Positions 1 through 8,974 of a DNA stretch of 64,000 nt are shown piece by piece. The notes under the pieces are model-generated. The model was given only the letters and a program-made list of their open reading frames with translations. It made no database searches and was not told the DNA's origin. How positions within the stretch are numbered: the stretch's first letter is position 1; every line of letters starts with the position of its first letter. The translations under genes and the position numbers were made by a program. The DNA comes from JAPUDQ01 sp964573015 (GTDB taxonomy: Bacteria; Patescibacteriota; Saccharimonadia; Saccharimonadales; Saccharimonadaceae), in NCBI GenBank assembly GCA_964573015.1, contig CAZNHZ010000001.1, forward strand, positions 1 to 64,000, given 5' to 3'.

Positions 1-2
1 TT

Positions 3-89
3 TGGTGCGGATGAGAGGACTTGAACCTCCACGTCATTGCTGACACTAGCACCTGAAGCTAGCGCGTCTACCAATTCCGCCACATCCGC
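3..89 (-). tRNA. tRNA-Leu (anticodon CAG)
   Basis: On the minus strand the sequence folds as a class II (long variable arm) tRNA: a seven-pair acceptor stem starting GCGGATG, the D-arm GGCGGAATTGGTAGACG typical of leucine tRNAs, an anticodon loop with CAG, a T-arm with GGTTCAAGTCC and an encoded CCA. The 5' end is at 89 and CCA occupies 3-5. A TATA-like box lies just upstream in the direction of transcription (about 90-100). Confidence 0.95.
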
Positions 90-290
90 ATATATAAAGT
101 GTAATGTACTATCGAAGTTTTATGCCATTCTCGGGCAGTGACGCGCGCGTCTACGATCATTTGCGTTTCACGCAGCCGCCACATCCGCATATATATAAAG
201 TGTAATGTACTATCGAAGTTTTGTGCCATTCTCGGGCAGTGACGCGTGCGTCTACGACTATTTGCGTTTCACCTGAGCCGCATTATCCGC
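77..290. repeat. Tandem ~100-bp duplication of the tRNA-Leu head and its upstream region
   Basis: The block from the tRNA 5' end (77-90) through its upstream region recurs about 100 bp further on (176-275) with few changes, and a third worn trace of the tRNA head is visible near 275-287. Each unit holds the first 13 bases of the tRNA, the TATA-like segment, and a GTAGACGCG stretch resembling the tRNA D-arm. This suggests repeated slippage or recombination at the tRNA gene. No coding potential is seen in 90-340. Confidence 0.8.
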
Positions 291-379
291 GTCAATCAAA
301 AATTATAGCATAGCTCTGTCATTTTAGGGCGTGAAATGCTATAATACATTTCAAGAGGAAGCCACCAGGCTTTATTTTT

Positions 380-2200
380 ATGACAACACCTGAAAAGATT
401 CGAAATATCGCTATCATTGCGCACGTTGACCACGGCAAGACGACACTGGTTGATGGGCTGCTCAAGCAGTCAAATACATTTCGCGACAATCAAGCCGAGA
501 TGAGCCAGGAGCTCATCATGGATAGCGGCGATCAGGAGCGTGAGCGCGGCATCACTATCACTGCTAAGCAGACGACTATTTATTGGCAGGATCTCAAGAT
601 CAATATCATCGACACACCGGGGCACGCTGACTTCTCGGGCGAGGTCGAGCGTACGCTCAATATGGCTGATGGCGTGTTGCTTATTGTCGATGCCCAAGAA
701 GGTCCAATGCCGCAGACAAAATTTGTACTGAGCAAAGCTCTCGAGCTCAACCTCAAGCCAATTATCATCATCAATAAAATCGATAAGCCTGCCCGTCGTA
801 TTGACGAGGTTGAGGATGAATTGGCAGATCTTTTCTTGGAGCTTGCAACGGACGATAGCCAGCTACATTATCCGGTCTACTATGCAATTGGGCGTGAAGG
901 CAAAGCATGGCAGACAATGCCCAGCAGTCCTGATGAGGCCGCGGATCTCACTCCGCTATTTGAAGCAATCCGTGAACATATTCCATCTCCACAAGCCGCT
1001 ACTGGCGCATTTCAGCTACTTGTCACCGCGCTCCAGTATGATAACTTTGTAGGCAAATACGTTATCGGGCGTATCCATCGCGGCATCGCAAAAAAAGGCA
1101 TGCCGGTGAGCATTATCAAACATGACGGAACTTTACAATCTGCCAAAATAGAAGCAGTCTATACCAACCGTGGACTGCAGCGCGAAGAAGTCGCCGAAGC
1201 TTTGGCTGGCGATATCGTCTCATTGACTGGCCTTAGCGCTGCTCATATCGGTGACACGATTGCAAATAAAGAGTCTCCCGAAGCCCTACCAACAATCCAA
1301 GTCGAAGCACCGACTATCAGCATGTACCTTGGACCAAATACAAGTCCGATGAAGGGTCGGGAAGGTGAGTTCAATACCAGTCGTCAGCTGGGTGACCGTT
1401 TGCAGCGAGAATTAGAAACAAATGTCGCGCTTCGAGTGAAAGACGAAGGTATCGGCTTTATTATTTCTGGACGCGGTGAATTACATCTGAGCGTGCTTAT
1501 CGAGTCGATGCGACGCGAAGGCTATGAGTTTGAAGTTGGACGCCCACAAGTCGTCACAATTACTGAAGACGGTATTGAAAAAGAACCGGTCGAAGACCTG
1601 TATATCGAAATCGCACCGGAATTTGTCGGTACGGTCAGTCAAGAGCTTGGTGGTAGACGGGCTGAGTTAGTAAAGCAGGAGCAGACGAGTAGTGGTATGA
1701 CCCGTATCGAATATACGATTACGACTCGCGCGCTTATTGGGCTGCGCAATACGTTACTCACTGCTACCAAAGGTACGATCATAATGCATAGTTTGCCGCG
1801 TGGCTATCAGTCACTGACTGGGGTATTGCCACGCAATCGAAACGGTGCTTTGATTGCATTTGAAGCGGGCACAGCTACGCCATACGCGCTTGAAAACGCC
1901 GAAAGTCGTGGCGAGTTATTTATCGGTCCGGGTACAGAATTATACGCTGGTATGATTGTCGGGCTGTATAATCGCCAAGAAGACCTTGAGATCAATGTAT
2001 GCAAAGCAAAACACCTGACGAATATGCGCAGCAAATCTTCGGACGGAACCGTCCAGCTCACACCTTTTACTGATCTCAGCCTTGAACAATGTATTGATTT
2101 TATCGAAGAAGACGAACTACTCGAAGTCACGCCCAAGAGTCTACGTCTACGCAAACGCTATCTCGATCCCAACGAACGCAAGCGCCACAAAAATAACTAG
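380..2200 (+). CDS. typA: Ribosome-associated GTPase TypA/BipA
   Basis: 606 aa, the usual length for TypA/BipA, a translational GTPase of the EF-G family that binds the 70S ribosome and supports growth under stress and ribosome assembly. Visible: P-loop AHVDHGKTT (residues 14-22), switch II DTPGHADF (about 78-85), NKID guanine specificity motif (about 131), then EF-G-like domains and the BipA-specific C-terminus. The start fits the family N-terminus (EKIRNIAIIAHVDHG). A good -10 (TATAAT, about 339-344) lies upstream; an AGAGGAAG stretch is about 20 nt before the ATG, rather far for a ribosome binding site. The gene ends tail to tail with the next gene with no intervening base. Confidence 0.97.
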   Translation: MTTPEKIRNIAIIAHVDHGKTTLVDGLLKQSNTFRDNQAEMSQELIMDSGDQERERGITITAKQTTIYWQDLKINIIDTPGHADFSGEVERTLNMADGVLLIVDAQEGPMPQTKFVLSKALELNLKPIIIINKIDKPARRIDEVEDELADLFLELATDDSQLHYPVYYAIGREGKAWQTMPSSPDEAADLTPLFEAIREHIPSPQAATGAFQLLVTALQYDNFVGKYVIGRIHRGIAKKGMPVSIIKHDGTLQSAKIEAVYTNRGLQREEVAEALAGDIVSLTGLSAAHIGDTIANKESPEALPTIQVEAPTISMYLGPNTSPMKGREGEFNTSRQLGDRLQRELETNVALRVKDEGIGFIISGRGELHLSVLIESMRREGYEFEVGRPQVVTITEDGIEKEPVEDLYIEIAPEFVGTVSQELGGRRAELVKQEQTSSGMTRIEYTITTRALIGLRNTLLTATKGTIIMHSLPRGYQSLTGVLPRNRNGALIAFEAGTATPYALENAESRGELFIGPGTELYAGMIVGLYNRQEDLEINVCKAKHLTNMRSKSSDGTVQLTPFTDLSLEQCIDFIEEDELLEVTPKSLRLRKRYLDPNERKRHKNN

Positions 2201-2884
2201 TTAGAACAACTGAGGCTGTACGACACGCTGAGGCTTAAAAACTTCTCGAAAATTTCTTGCAAGAGCATCTCTTGCCATATGGAGCGGCTCAAATTCTGGA
2301 TCGGGAAACATTGTTTCGAATCGAGTTTTAAGGTTTCCCTCAGCCTCGTCAAGCTGTTCGAGTGTAAATGTCGCATAATCTTCATGCATGACCTGAGAGC
2401 CTGGCCCCAATATGTCAACAGCGACCGGTAAATGTTTATCGAGCATTCGCACCAAACGAGCTTCGAGGCTTGTTTGGTTTTCGTAGTTTCTGACAAGCTG
2501 AGCGATATATGGAGGTAACATATCGCAAAGTTCATCTAACTTTTCGTGCTCATTAGCTGATTTTTGCTTCAGTTGCGCCTCGGTCATGATGAAGGTCGCC
2601 TCATCATTGGTAATTAGTTCGATCAGATCATGAATCATGGCATACTGCACTGCCAACCCTACGCTTGCATCGGGGTAGTGCTGCTGGATGACTTCTGCGG
2701 TGACAAGAGCGAGCATAAAACTATGCTCGGCATTATTTTCACGCTTTACTTCAGTATAGCGGGGTACTCTTTCCACCATCGAAAATCTCATAGATATGTC
2801 AACGAGTGTCAGTACATTCTCAGCGATTCGATCGGCTTTATTTTGCTCAAATTCAATATCATACGGACAAACTTGTTCGCTCAT
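2201..2884 (-). CDS. HD-domain phosphohydrolase (YfbR-like 5'-nucleotidase family)
   Basis: 227 aa. The HD metal-binding pattern is visible: an early helix with NNAEHS (His54), the HD doublet in AMIHDLIEL (His85-Asp86) and a following Asp94. This matches HD_3/YfbR-type dNMP 5'-nucleotidases, which remove the phosphate from deoxyribonucleoside monophosphates; the exact substrate is inferred. The start has GAAAGG about 8 nt upstream and a TATACT box about 40 nt upstream, so this gene appears leadered. It diverges from a predicted wHTH/Nudix-like regulator (2992 on the plus strand), which may control it. Its stop codon directly abuts that of typA. Confidence 0.8.
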   Translation of the reverse strand: MSEQVCPYDIEFEQNKADRIAENVLTLVDISMRFSMVERVPRYTEVKRENNAEHSFMLALVTAEVIQQHYPDASVGLAVQYAMIHDLIELITNDEATFIMTEAQLKQKSANEHEKLDELCDMLPPYIAQLVRNYENQTSLEARLVRMLDKHLPVAVDILGPGSQVMHEDYATFTLEQLDEAEGNLKTRFETMFPDPEFEPLHMARDALARNFREVFKPQRVVQPQLF

Positions 2885-2991
2885 ATATACAACCTTTCGT
2901 TGCTTCTAACTGATGACAATAAAAGTATATTTGTTATATATGATTGATAATAGTGAATACGTATTGACTCAAATTGATTTATACTGATGAC

Positions 2992-3666
2992 ATGAAAGTT
3001 ATCGGTAATATGCATCACATTCGCAAGTATATTTTGCGAGTGTTAACTATGAATAAATGGGTAAGGTTCCGCGATATGCGCCCGAAGAATGTTGATAGTA
3101 ACTTGTATAATTACCATCTCAAAGAACTTATAAAAGGCGGCTATGTTGAGCGTCATGCAGTGAAAGGTTATCGTTTAAGCCCAATGGGTTTACGGTACGT
3201 GGATCACGTAAGTTTGGAGAGCTTTGAACCACGCTGGCAGCCCAAAATACTTACTAAAATCTATGTCACAAACGAACGAGGAGAATTGTTGATGTGGCCG
3301 AAGTATAAACAACCTTTTATTCATACATGGTCATTACCTTCGGGCAAAATGCATTATGATGACCCGACATCGTTATCTGCAGCGAAACGAGAAATATCGT
3401 ATTTCACTGATTCCCCACGTGTTGATATTGAGCCACGGGGAATAGCGGAGGTCATAACCTATATCGATGATAAAATGGTCACGCACGGTATCGAATACCT
3501 ATTTAGCATGACGCTGGAGGCATCTAAATTACGTCATGAAAGTGCTCGTTGGATAGATCATTCTGAATTGGTTACTATGAAATGTTCACCCGGTACCAAC
3601 GGATTAATACAGGAATTAAAGGAAAATAATAATTTTTTTTGCAAAACATATCGGATAGATTGGTAG
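2992..3666 (+). CDS. Predicted regulator: winged helix plus degenerate Nudix domain
   Basis: 224 aa from the ATG at 2992. This start is chosen because TATACT ends 6 nt before it (2980-2985), the leaderless spacing seen elsewhere here; a TTG at 2974 is the upstream alternative. Residues about 5-75 look like a winged helix-turn-helix. Residues about 84-200 resemble a Nudix fold. The box region (about 117-139, ending AAKREISYFT) keeps the glycine and RE but lacks the catalytic EE pair, so it is probably a ligand sensor, not an enzyme. Known NrtR regulators have the opposite order (Nudix then wHTH). The divergent HD phosphohydrolase is a candidate target. Function is inferred. Confidence 0.65.
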   Translation: MKVIGNMHHIRKYILRVLTMNKWVRFRDMRPKNVDSNLYNYHLKELIKGGYVERHAVKGYRLSPMGLRYVDHVSLESFEPRWQPKILTKIYVTNERGELLMWPKYKQPFIHTWSLPSGKMHYDDPTSLSAAKREISYFTDSPRVDIEPRGIAEVITYIDDKMVTHGIEYLFSMTLEASKLRHESARWIDHSELVTMKCSPGTNGLIQELKENNNFFCKTYRIDW

Positions 3667-3669
3667 GTG

Positions 3670-4377
3670 TTAGATCGGCAATAATTGTTCGGGACACGAT
3701 ACGAGAACTCGTTCCATTGCCTGATATTCGGCAGCAGTTACCCACAGATCATACTTGGTTTTGACGGCGATTTGTCGAGCAACATAGGCGCAGCGGTATG
3801 GTTTATTGGCGGGCAACCACGTCGCTGCATCCCCGTCACCTTTTGCTTGGTTGGCGTCGCCCTGCACAGCCAGGAGGTTGAGCGGATCATTGGCAAGCGC
3901 GTAGCGATCAAGTGGTGATAGTTGTTGGGCGCCTTTTTGCCAGGCATCGCTTAGGCTGACGACGTGATCGATCTGGATATCGTCGCTGGTATCAGGGCCG
4001 CGTATAAAGAGAATTGTCTGCGCAGTATAAGGATCAATCAACTTGCCTGTCGCGACTTTGCATGTGTGCGGCACCAGTGTAATGTCGATGAGGTCGCGCG
4101 CTAAAATATAGTTACGCACATCACATTGATCAATTTCACCCCATGATTTGCTAAATAGTGCTCGATTGTACCCGGTTTTGGCGGCTCGCCCCTTAACTGC
4201 CAGTTTTGTCAGCGCCGCAGCAGCGGGCGAGTCATTAACTGCCTGCTGGTTAATAACAATTGTATCTGATTGCTGGTATCGAAGTTGCTGTGACTGATAG
4301 AGACCAATCACAGCGATAATAAGCACAATCATCAATCTGACCAGTCGGTATATAGTTTGCTTTGGTGTACGACGCAT
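3670..4377 (-). CDS. Exported HNH-type nuclease (DUF1524 family)
   Basis: 235 aa. A hydrophobic segment at residues 13-27 after a basic N-terminus indicates a signal anchor, so the catalytic part lies outside the membrane. The C-terminal half has the DUF1524/HNH pattern: IDHVVSLSDAW (Asp137-His138), NDPLNLLAV (about 163-171), NQAKGDGDAATWLP (176-189) and paired cysteines around 106 and 196. Such secreted nucleases degrade nucleic acids; in reduced-genome episymbionts this could feed nucleotide salvage (inference). A TAGCTT box lies 7 nt before the ATG with no ribosome binding site, suggesting leaderless translation. It converges with the regulator gene with a 3-bp gap. Confidence 0.8.
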   Translation of the reverse strand: MRRTPKQTIYRLVRLMIVLIIAVIGLYQSQQLRYQQSDTIVINQQAVNDSPAAAALTKLAVKGRAAKTGYNRALFSKSWGEIDQCDVRNYILARDLIDITLVPHTCKVATGKLIDPYTAQTILFIRGPDTSDDIQIDHVVSLSDAWQKGAQQLSPLDRYALANDPLNLLAVQGDANQAKGDGDAATWLPANKPYRCAYVARQIAVKTKYDLWVTAAEYQAMERVLVSCPEQLLPI

Positions 4378-4413
4378 CTTTATAAAGCTAATGTTTACAG
4401 GTATTATATATGT

Positions 4414-6015
4414 ATGAGTTCATGGACGTCGGTTAACGCCCTCTATCAAATATACCCTCGAAGCTTCTTTGACACCAATACGGACGGAGTCGGCGACTTA
4501 CGGGGCATCATCAAAAAACTGCCGTATCTCAAAGGCGAGCCTGATTCGCTCGGAGTTGATGCTATTTGGATATCGCCGGTGTATCCGAGTCCGATGGCTG
4601 ACTTTGGCTACGACATATCAGATTATTGTGATATTCATCCGGTATTTGGTAGCCTCGAGGATTTTAAGCTGCTGCTGAGTGAAGCTCACAAACGCGGCAT
4701 CAAAGTCATGATGGATTTCGTACCCAATCACACTAGCGATCAGCACCCATGGTTTATCGATGCCCTGTCAAGCCGAACTAGTGACAAGCGTGATTATTAT
4801 GTATGGCGTGATCCTAAGCCCGACGGCTCGCCTCCCAATAACTGGCTCAGCTTGTTTGGCGGCTCGATGTGGCAGCGCGATGATGCTAGCGGGCAATATT
4901 ATTTGCACAGCTTCCTCAAAGAACAGCCTGACCTCAACTGGGATAACCCCCGTGTTCGGGAAGAAATGAAAAAAGTGCTGAAGTTTTGGCTGGAGCTTGG
5001 TGTTGATGGCTTTCGGGCCGATGCCGTTTGGCATATGGCAAAAGACGATCAGTTGCGGGATAATCCGACCAATAAAAAATTCAATGGATCAAAAGATGAC
5101 TATGGTTCTTTGATTCATACCCATAGCCGTTATGGCCCGAAGTTGTTTGAATATCTCAAGGAGCTTACAGAGGTACTGGCAGAATACAAAGACCGCATAA
5201 TGGTGTTTGAGAATTACCCCGATCCGTCGCTAGGCGATGTCATGCATCAGTACCGGCAGTTTTATGATGTACAGCCCGGCATTGGTATGCCGTTCAACTT
5301 TGAGGCAATGTTTTTGCCGTGGGATGCTGACGAGTTTGCTAAGTTTATGGAGCGATTTCAAAAAATGTTGCGCCCTAATGATACACCGGTGTATTGTCTG
5401 AGCAATCATGACCAATCTCGAATTGTGACGCGGTTTGGCCTCGAGCAGGCACGTCTCATAGCCATCATGTTGCTAACACAGCCTGGGTTGCCAACGATTT
5501 ATTATGGCGATGAGATAGGTATGGCCGACGGAAAAATATTGCCACATCAGATCCAAGATCCATCCGGCAAGCAAAACGCTATGGGCGGTCGTGATCCGCA
5601 GCGAACACCCATGCAATGGTCTATTGGCAAACATGCCGGTTTTACAGCTCATATTCCGTGGCTGCCGGTTGCCAAAAATGCCGATCAGTATAATGTTGCG
5701 CTTGAACAGCGCGATACCGATTCATTTTTGAGTCTGTATAAAACACTTTTGCGTATCCGATCGCAAGACGATACGCTTATCAAAGGTGATTTTCGTCCGT
5801 TGCATCGTCATCACAAAGAGATTTTGGCATATGAGCGAAAAGGCAAGTCGTCGCATTATTTGGTGCTGTTGAACTTTTCAGACACTGTCCAAACGGCTTT
5901 TGCTTCATATACCGGCAGAGTAGTCTGCTCGTCACATCCGGCTCAAAAACCGTTGATTAGTCCGGACGGTGAGATTGAACTTGCGCCGTATGAGGGTGTT
6001 GTTATTCGTCGCTGA
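4414..6015 (+). CDS. GH13 alpha-glucosidase (oligo-1,6-glucosidase/sucrase type)
   Basis: 533 aa from the ATG at 4414. An upstream in-frame ATG at 4357 would add unrelated residues, while TATTAT at 4402-4407 sits exactly 6 nt before 4414. GH13 motifs are intact: DFVPNHTS (101-108), GFRADAVWHM with nucleophile Asp203, FENYPD with acid/base Glu266, SNHDQSR with His332-Asp333. The pattern matches cytoplasmic alpha-glucosidases of the MalL/oligo-1,6-glucosidase group that release glucose from alpha-linked oligosaccharides or sucrose; exact linkage cannot be read from sequence. No signal peptide. The 3' end overlaps rarA by 14 bp on the opposite strand. Confidence 0.9.
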   Translation: MSSWTSVNALYQIYPRSFFDTNTDGVGDLRGIIKKLPYLKGEPDSLGVDAIWISPVYPSPMADFGYDISDYCDIHPVFGSLEDFKLLLSEAHKRGIKVMMDFVPNHTSDQHPWFIDALSSRTSDKRDYYVWRDPKPDGSPPNNWLSLFGGSMWQRDDASGQYYLHSFLKEQPDLNWDNPRVREEMKKVLKFWLELGVDGFRADAVWHMAKDDQLRDNPTNKKFNGSKDDYGSLIHTHSRYGPKLFEYLKELTEVLAEYKDRIMVFENYPDPSLGDVMHQYRQFYDVQPGIGMPFNFEAMFLPWDADEFAKFMERFQKMLRPNDTPVYCLSNHDQSRIVTRFGLEQARLIAIMLLTQPGLPTIYYGDEIGMADGKILPHQIQDPSGKQNAMGGRDPQRTPMQWSIGKHAGFTAHIPWLPVAKNADQYNVALEQRDTDSFLSLYKTLLRIRSQDDTLIKGDFRPLHRHHKEILAYERKGKSSHYLVLLNFSDTVQTAFASYTGRVVCSSHPAQKPLISPDGEIELAPYEGVVIRR

Positions 6016-7165
6016 TTTCTTTGGGTAGAAATCCTTTTTCGTGCTGGAAATTTGCTTGCCATTTGTAGTCTTTGCCGTAGCCGAGATCTTTCATTAGTTT
6101 AGTGGGGGCATTGCGCAGATGGAGCGGTACGGGTGCATCTGGGTATGATCGTGCTAGTGTCTGAGCTGCGTGCATGAGATCAGTAACTTCGCGTGACTTT
6201 GCCGAGCGCGCCAGGGCTATCGCGCAGTGGTAGAGATTGTAACTGGCTTCGGGCAGACCGACTCGTTCGACGGCTTGAAATGTTGCCACTGCAAGACTCA
6301 AGGCGCCATTGCCAGCCAGGCCAATATCTTCGCTGGCAAATACCACCATGCGCCGAGCAATAAATTTTGCATCTTCTCCGGCGTCGATCATCCGTGCCAT
6401 ATAGTAAGTTGCCGCTTGGGCATCACTCCCGCGCAAGCTTTTGATAAACGCCGATATGACGTCATAGTGCATATCGCCTTTTTTGTCATAGCCAGGTACG
6501 CGTTTTTGGGCAGCCGTTTTTACAATTTCGGGAGTTACTTTCTCGGCGAGACTGAGTGCGACCTCGAGGTTACCGAGAGCGAGTCGGGCATCGCCACCCG
6601 ATAAATCGGCAAGCAGCTCAATAGCGCTAGCCGTAACGCGTTTGGTGACTTTTTCGTGGCGGATCGCTTTTTTCAGGATTGTGACAACATCTGGTTTACT
6701 GAGCGGCTCGAGGACGAGTACTCGCGAGCGACTAAGGAGGGGGGTGATGATTTCAAAGCTTGGGTTTTCTGTCGTAGCTCCGATGAGCGTGATGAGCCCC
6801 GATTCGACATGTGGTAAAAAGGCATCTTGCTGAGCTTTATTAAAGCGATGAATCTCATCGACGAAAAGAATTGTCGGGATTTTGAGATTCCAGTTTTGCT
6901 TGGCGTGTTCGACGACAGCAAGCACATCTTTTTTGCCAGCTGTTACCGCGCTCAGCTCGACGAACTCCGCCTCAAGCTCATGCGCGAGTATTCGGGCCAG
7001 TGTCGTCTTGCCTGTGCCGGGCGGCCCCCACAGTATGAGACTGGTCGGCTGTTTTGTCTCGACAATTCTGCGCAGCAACCCATAGCTGCCCACAATATGT
7101 TTCTGTCCGACAATATCATCGAGCGTGTGCGGCCTCAGCCTCTCTGCCAGCGGTACTCTACTCAT
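6002..7165 (-). CDS. rarA: Replication-associated recombination protein A (AAA+ ATPase)
   Basis: 387 aa, a little shorter than typical RarA/MgsA (about 420-450). It shows Walker A GPPGTGKTT (about 47-55), Walker B LFVDEIHRFN (about 98-107), sensor motif GATTENPSF and the C-terminal MgsA tetramerisation region ending in HLRNAPTKLMKDLGYG. RarA acts at stalled replication forks and in tolerance of DNA damage. Transcription starts from the shared 20-bp divergent region with ddl; TATACT on the minus strand ends 6 nt before the start codon. Confidence 0.95.
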   Translation of the reverse strand: MSRVPLAERLRPHTLDDIVGQKHIVGSYGLLRRIVETKQPTSLILWGPPGTGKTTLARILAHELEAEFVELSAVTAGKKDVLAVVEHAKQNWNLKIPTILFVDEIHRFNKAQQDAFLPHVESGLITLIGATTENPSFEIITPLLSRSRVLVLEPLSKPDVVTILKKAIRHEKVTKRVTASAIELLADLSGGDARLALGNLEVALSLAEKVTPEIVKTAAQKRVPGYDKKGDMHYDVISAFIKSLRGSDAQAATYYMARMIDAGEDAKFIARRMVVFASEDIGLAGNGALSLAVATFQAVERVGLPEASYNLYHCAIALARSAKSREVTDLMHAAQTLARSYPDAPVPLHLRNAPTKLMKDLGYGKDYKWQANFQHEKGFLPKEISDE

Positions 7166-7185
7166 GACTATAGTATACTGGAGTT
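7166..7185. promoter_or_regulatory. Shared divergent leaderless promoter of rarA and ddl
   Basis: Only 20 bp separate the two start codons. The central palindrome AGTATACT (7172-7179) supplies a TATACT -10 box on both strands: 7174-7179 for ddl and 7172-7177 for rarA. Each box is followed by exactly 6 nt and then ATG. Transcription in either direction would start at or next to the start codon, and polymerase could serve only one gene at a time. This is read directly from sequence; promoter activity is inferred. Confidence 0.75.
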
Positions 7186-8199
7186 ATGACTAAGCTATCC
7201 GTGTTACTCATATACGGTGGTGAATCCTCTGAACATGATGTGTCAATTAAGAGTGCCTATAATGTCTACGCGGCTCTTGATAATGATAAATACCATGTCA
7301 CACTATGCTATATCGATCGCAGAGGCAAATGGTGGCTGACCAAGTCGATTGACGGCTCGCATATCGGCCAGCCGCAGCTATTTCCGGCACTTGGTCAAAA
7401 ACAATTCTTGGTAATACCCGGTAACACACTGGTACATATCGATGTCGTGCTGCCCATACTGCATGGCCGATTTGGTGAGGATGGTACTTTGCAAGGGTTG
7501 TGCGAGCTGATGCATATTCCGTATGTTGGGCCCAGTATTTTGGGGGCGGCTGTCACAATGGATAAGGACATGACCAAGCGCTTGTTGCGCGATGCGGGCA
7601 TACCAGTCGTGCCCTGGCTGGTTTGGCAAACTCATGCAAAAGCTCCGTCGTATGCAGCGGCGGCTGAGCAGTTGGGCGACACATTGTTCGTCAAGCCGTC
7701 ACGCGCCGGTTCATCGGTCGGAGTGACGAAAGTATCATCGGCGAGAATGTGGCAAGAGGCATTGGAGACCGCCGCTTCGCATGACTCGATGGTATTGATC
7801 GAGCGAGCAATTGATGGGCGTGAGATTGAGTTGGCAGTTCTCGGTAATCATCGGCCCAAAGTTACGATACCTGGCGAGATAGTGCCCGGTGAAGAATTTT
7901 ATAGTTATGATGATAAATATGATGCGGCGAGCACTTCGAGCGTTCAAATACCAGCTGAGTTATCGGCTGTTACCATCGATCAACTGCAGGATTACGCACG
8001 GCGTGCCTATGAGGTGGTGGCCGATACGGGTATGGCGCGAGTAGATTTCTTTGTGACAAAAAACAAAATTTTTCTCAATGAGATCAATAGCATACCTGGC
8101 TTTACCAATATCAGTATGTATCCAAAACTGTGGCATCATGAGGGCTTGAAATACCCGCAGCTCATCGACAAACTCATCTCGCTTGCGCTCGAAAAATGA
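7186..8199 (+). CDS. ddl: D-alanine--D-alanine ligase
   Basis: 337 aa ATP-grasp enzyme that joins two D-alanines for peptidoglycan precursors. The N-terminus has GGESSEHDVSIKSA, the centre the ATP-binding FVKPSRAGSSVGVTKV, and the C-terminus the metal-binding FLNEINSIPGFT. With murF in the same window it shows that the organism makes its own cell wall dipeptide step. The GGAG just before the ATG could be a ribosome binding site only if transcription starts upstream of it; the TATACT box 6 nt before the ATG argues for a leaderless start. Confidence 0.95.
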   Translation: MTKLSVLLIYGGESSEHDVSIKSAYNVYAALDNDKYHVTLCYIDRRGKWWLTKSIDGSHIGQPQLFPALGQKQFLVIPGNTLVHIDVVLPILHGRFGEDGTLQGLCELMHIPYVGPSILGAAVTMDKDMTKRLLRDAGIPVVPWLVWQTHAKAPSYAAAAEQLGDTLFVKPSRAGSSVGVTKVSSARMWQEALETAASHDSMVLIERAIDGREIELAVLGNHRPKVTIPGEIVPGEEFYSYDDKYDAASTSSVQIPAELSAVTIDQLQDYARRAYEVVADTGMARVDFFVTKNKIFLNEINSIPGFTNISMYPKLWHHEGLKYPQLIDKLISLALEK

Positions 8200-8230
8200 C
8201 GTATACTAATAGATATAACGAAAGGGAGTT

Positions 8231-8974
8231 ATGGGAGAATTTATCGGTTTTTTGTTTTTCGTAGCGGTATTTGTAGCGATAGCCAGCATACGAATCATTG
8301 ATCAATACGAGCGCGGTGTGGTGCTGACGCTTGGACGATTTAGCGGTACACGCGATCCCGGACTGAGGTTTGTCGTTCCGATTATTCAAAAAATGATCAA
8401 GGTTGATGTCCGTTCAACACCGATAGATGTACCTAAGCAAGAGGTCATCACCAAAGATAACGTGACGGTGGGTGTCGATGCCGTGGTGTATTTTCGTGTG
8501 ATTGATGCGCCAAAAGCAGTCCTGGAGACGACAAACTACATCTATGCGACCAGTCAGTTTGCTCAGGCGGCTCTTCGCGACGTAACTGGCAATGTCGATC
8601 TGGACGATTTGCTTGCCAAGCGAGATGCAATTAGCCAGCAGATCAAAGAAATCGTCGACAGCGAGACGGATAAGTGGGGCATCGATGTCGAAAATGTTAA
8701 AGTTCAAAATATCGAGCTGCCGCAGGATATGAAACGTGCCATGGCAAAACAAGCCGAGGCCGAGCGTGAACGCCGCAGCAATATCATCAATGCCGACGGT
8801 GAGAAGCAGGCCGCTCAGACGCTTGCCGAAGCGGCGCAGATTCTCTCGACGACTCCGGGCGCGATCAACCTCCGTACGCTTAACACTCTCGAGCGCATCA
8901 GTACCGAGCCGTCACAAAAAACCATGATGCTATTTCCGGTCGAGCTGATCGACGCGCTGCGCGGCAAGCATTAG
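8231..8974 (+). CDS. Slipin/stomatin-like SPFH (Band 7) membrane protein
   Basis: 247 aa. One N-terminal hydrophobic segment (residues 4-24), then an SPFH domain beginning IRIIDQYERGVVLTLGRF and a coiled-coil with EAERERRSNIINADGEKQAA, the classic slipin signature. Slipins form membrane-associated oligomers and organise membrane domains; a partner NfeD protease gene is not adjacent. A proper leader is present: TATACT near 8203 and AAGGGAG just before the ATG. Ends exactly where the opposing DUF192 gene ends (no gap). Confidence 0.9.
   Translation: MGEFIGFLFFVAVFVAIASIRIIDQYERGVVLTLGRFSGTRDPGLRFVVPIIQKMIKVDVRSTPIDVPKQEVITKDNVTVGVDAVVYFRVIDAPKAVLETTNYIYATSQFAQAALRDVTGNVDLDDLLAKRDAISQQIKEIVDSETDKWGIDVENVKVQNIELPQDMKRAMAKQAEAERERRSNIINADGEKQAAQTLAEAAQILSTTPGAINLRTLNTLERISTEPSQKTMMLFPVELIDALRGKH

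Noticed and set aside
77..290. CRISPR-like repeats upstream of tRNA-Leu
   Set aside because: Only two to three ~100-bp head-to-tail units derived from the tRNA gene; no short repeats with unique spacers and no cas genes.
1807..2154. 115-codon minus-strand frame inside typA
   Set aside because: Low-complexity Ser/Arg-rich shadow of typA without start signals.
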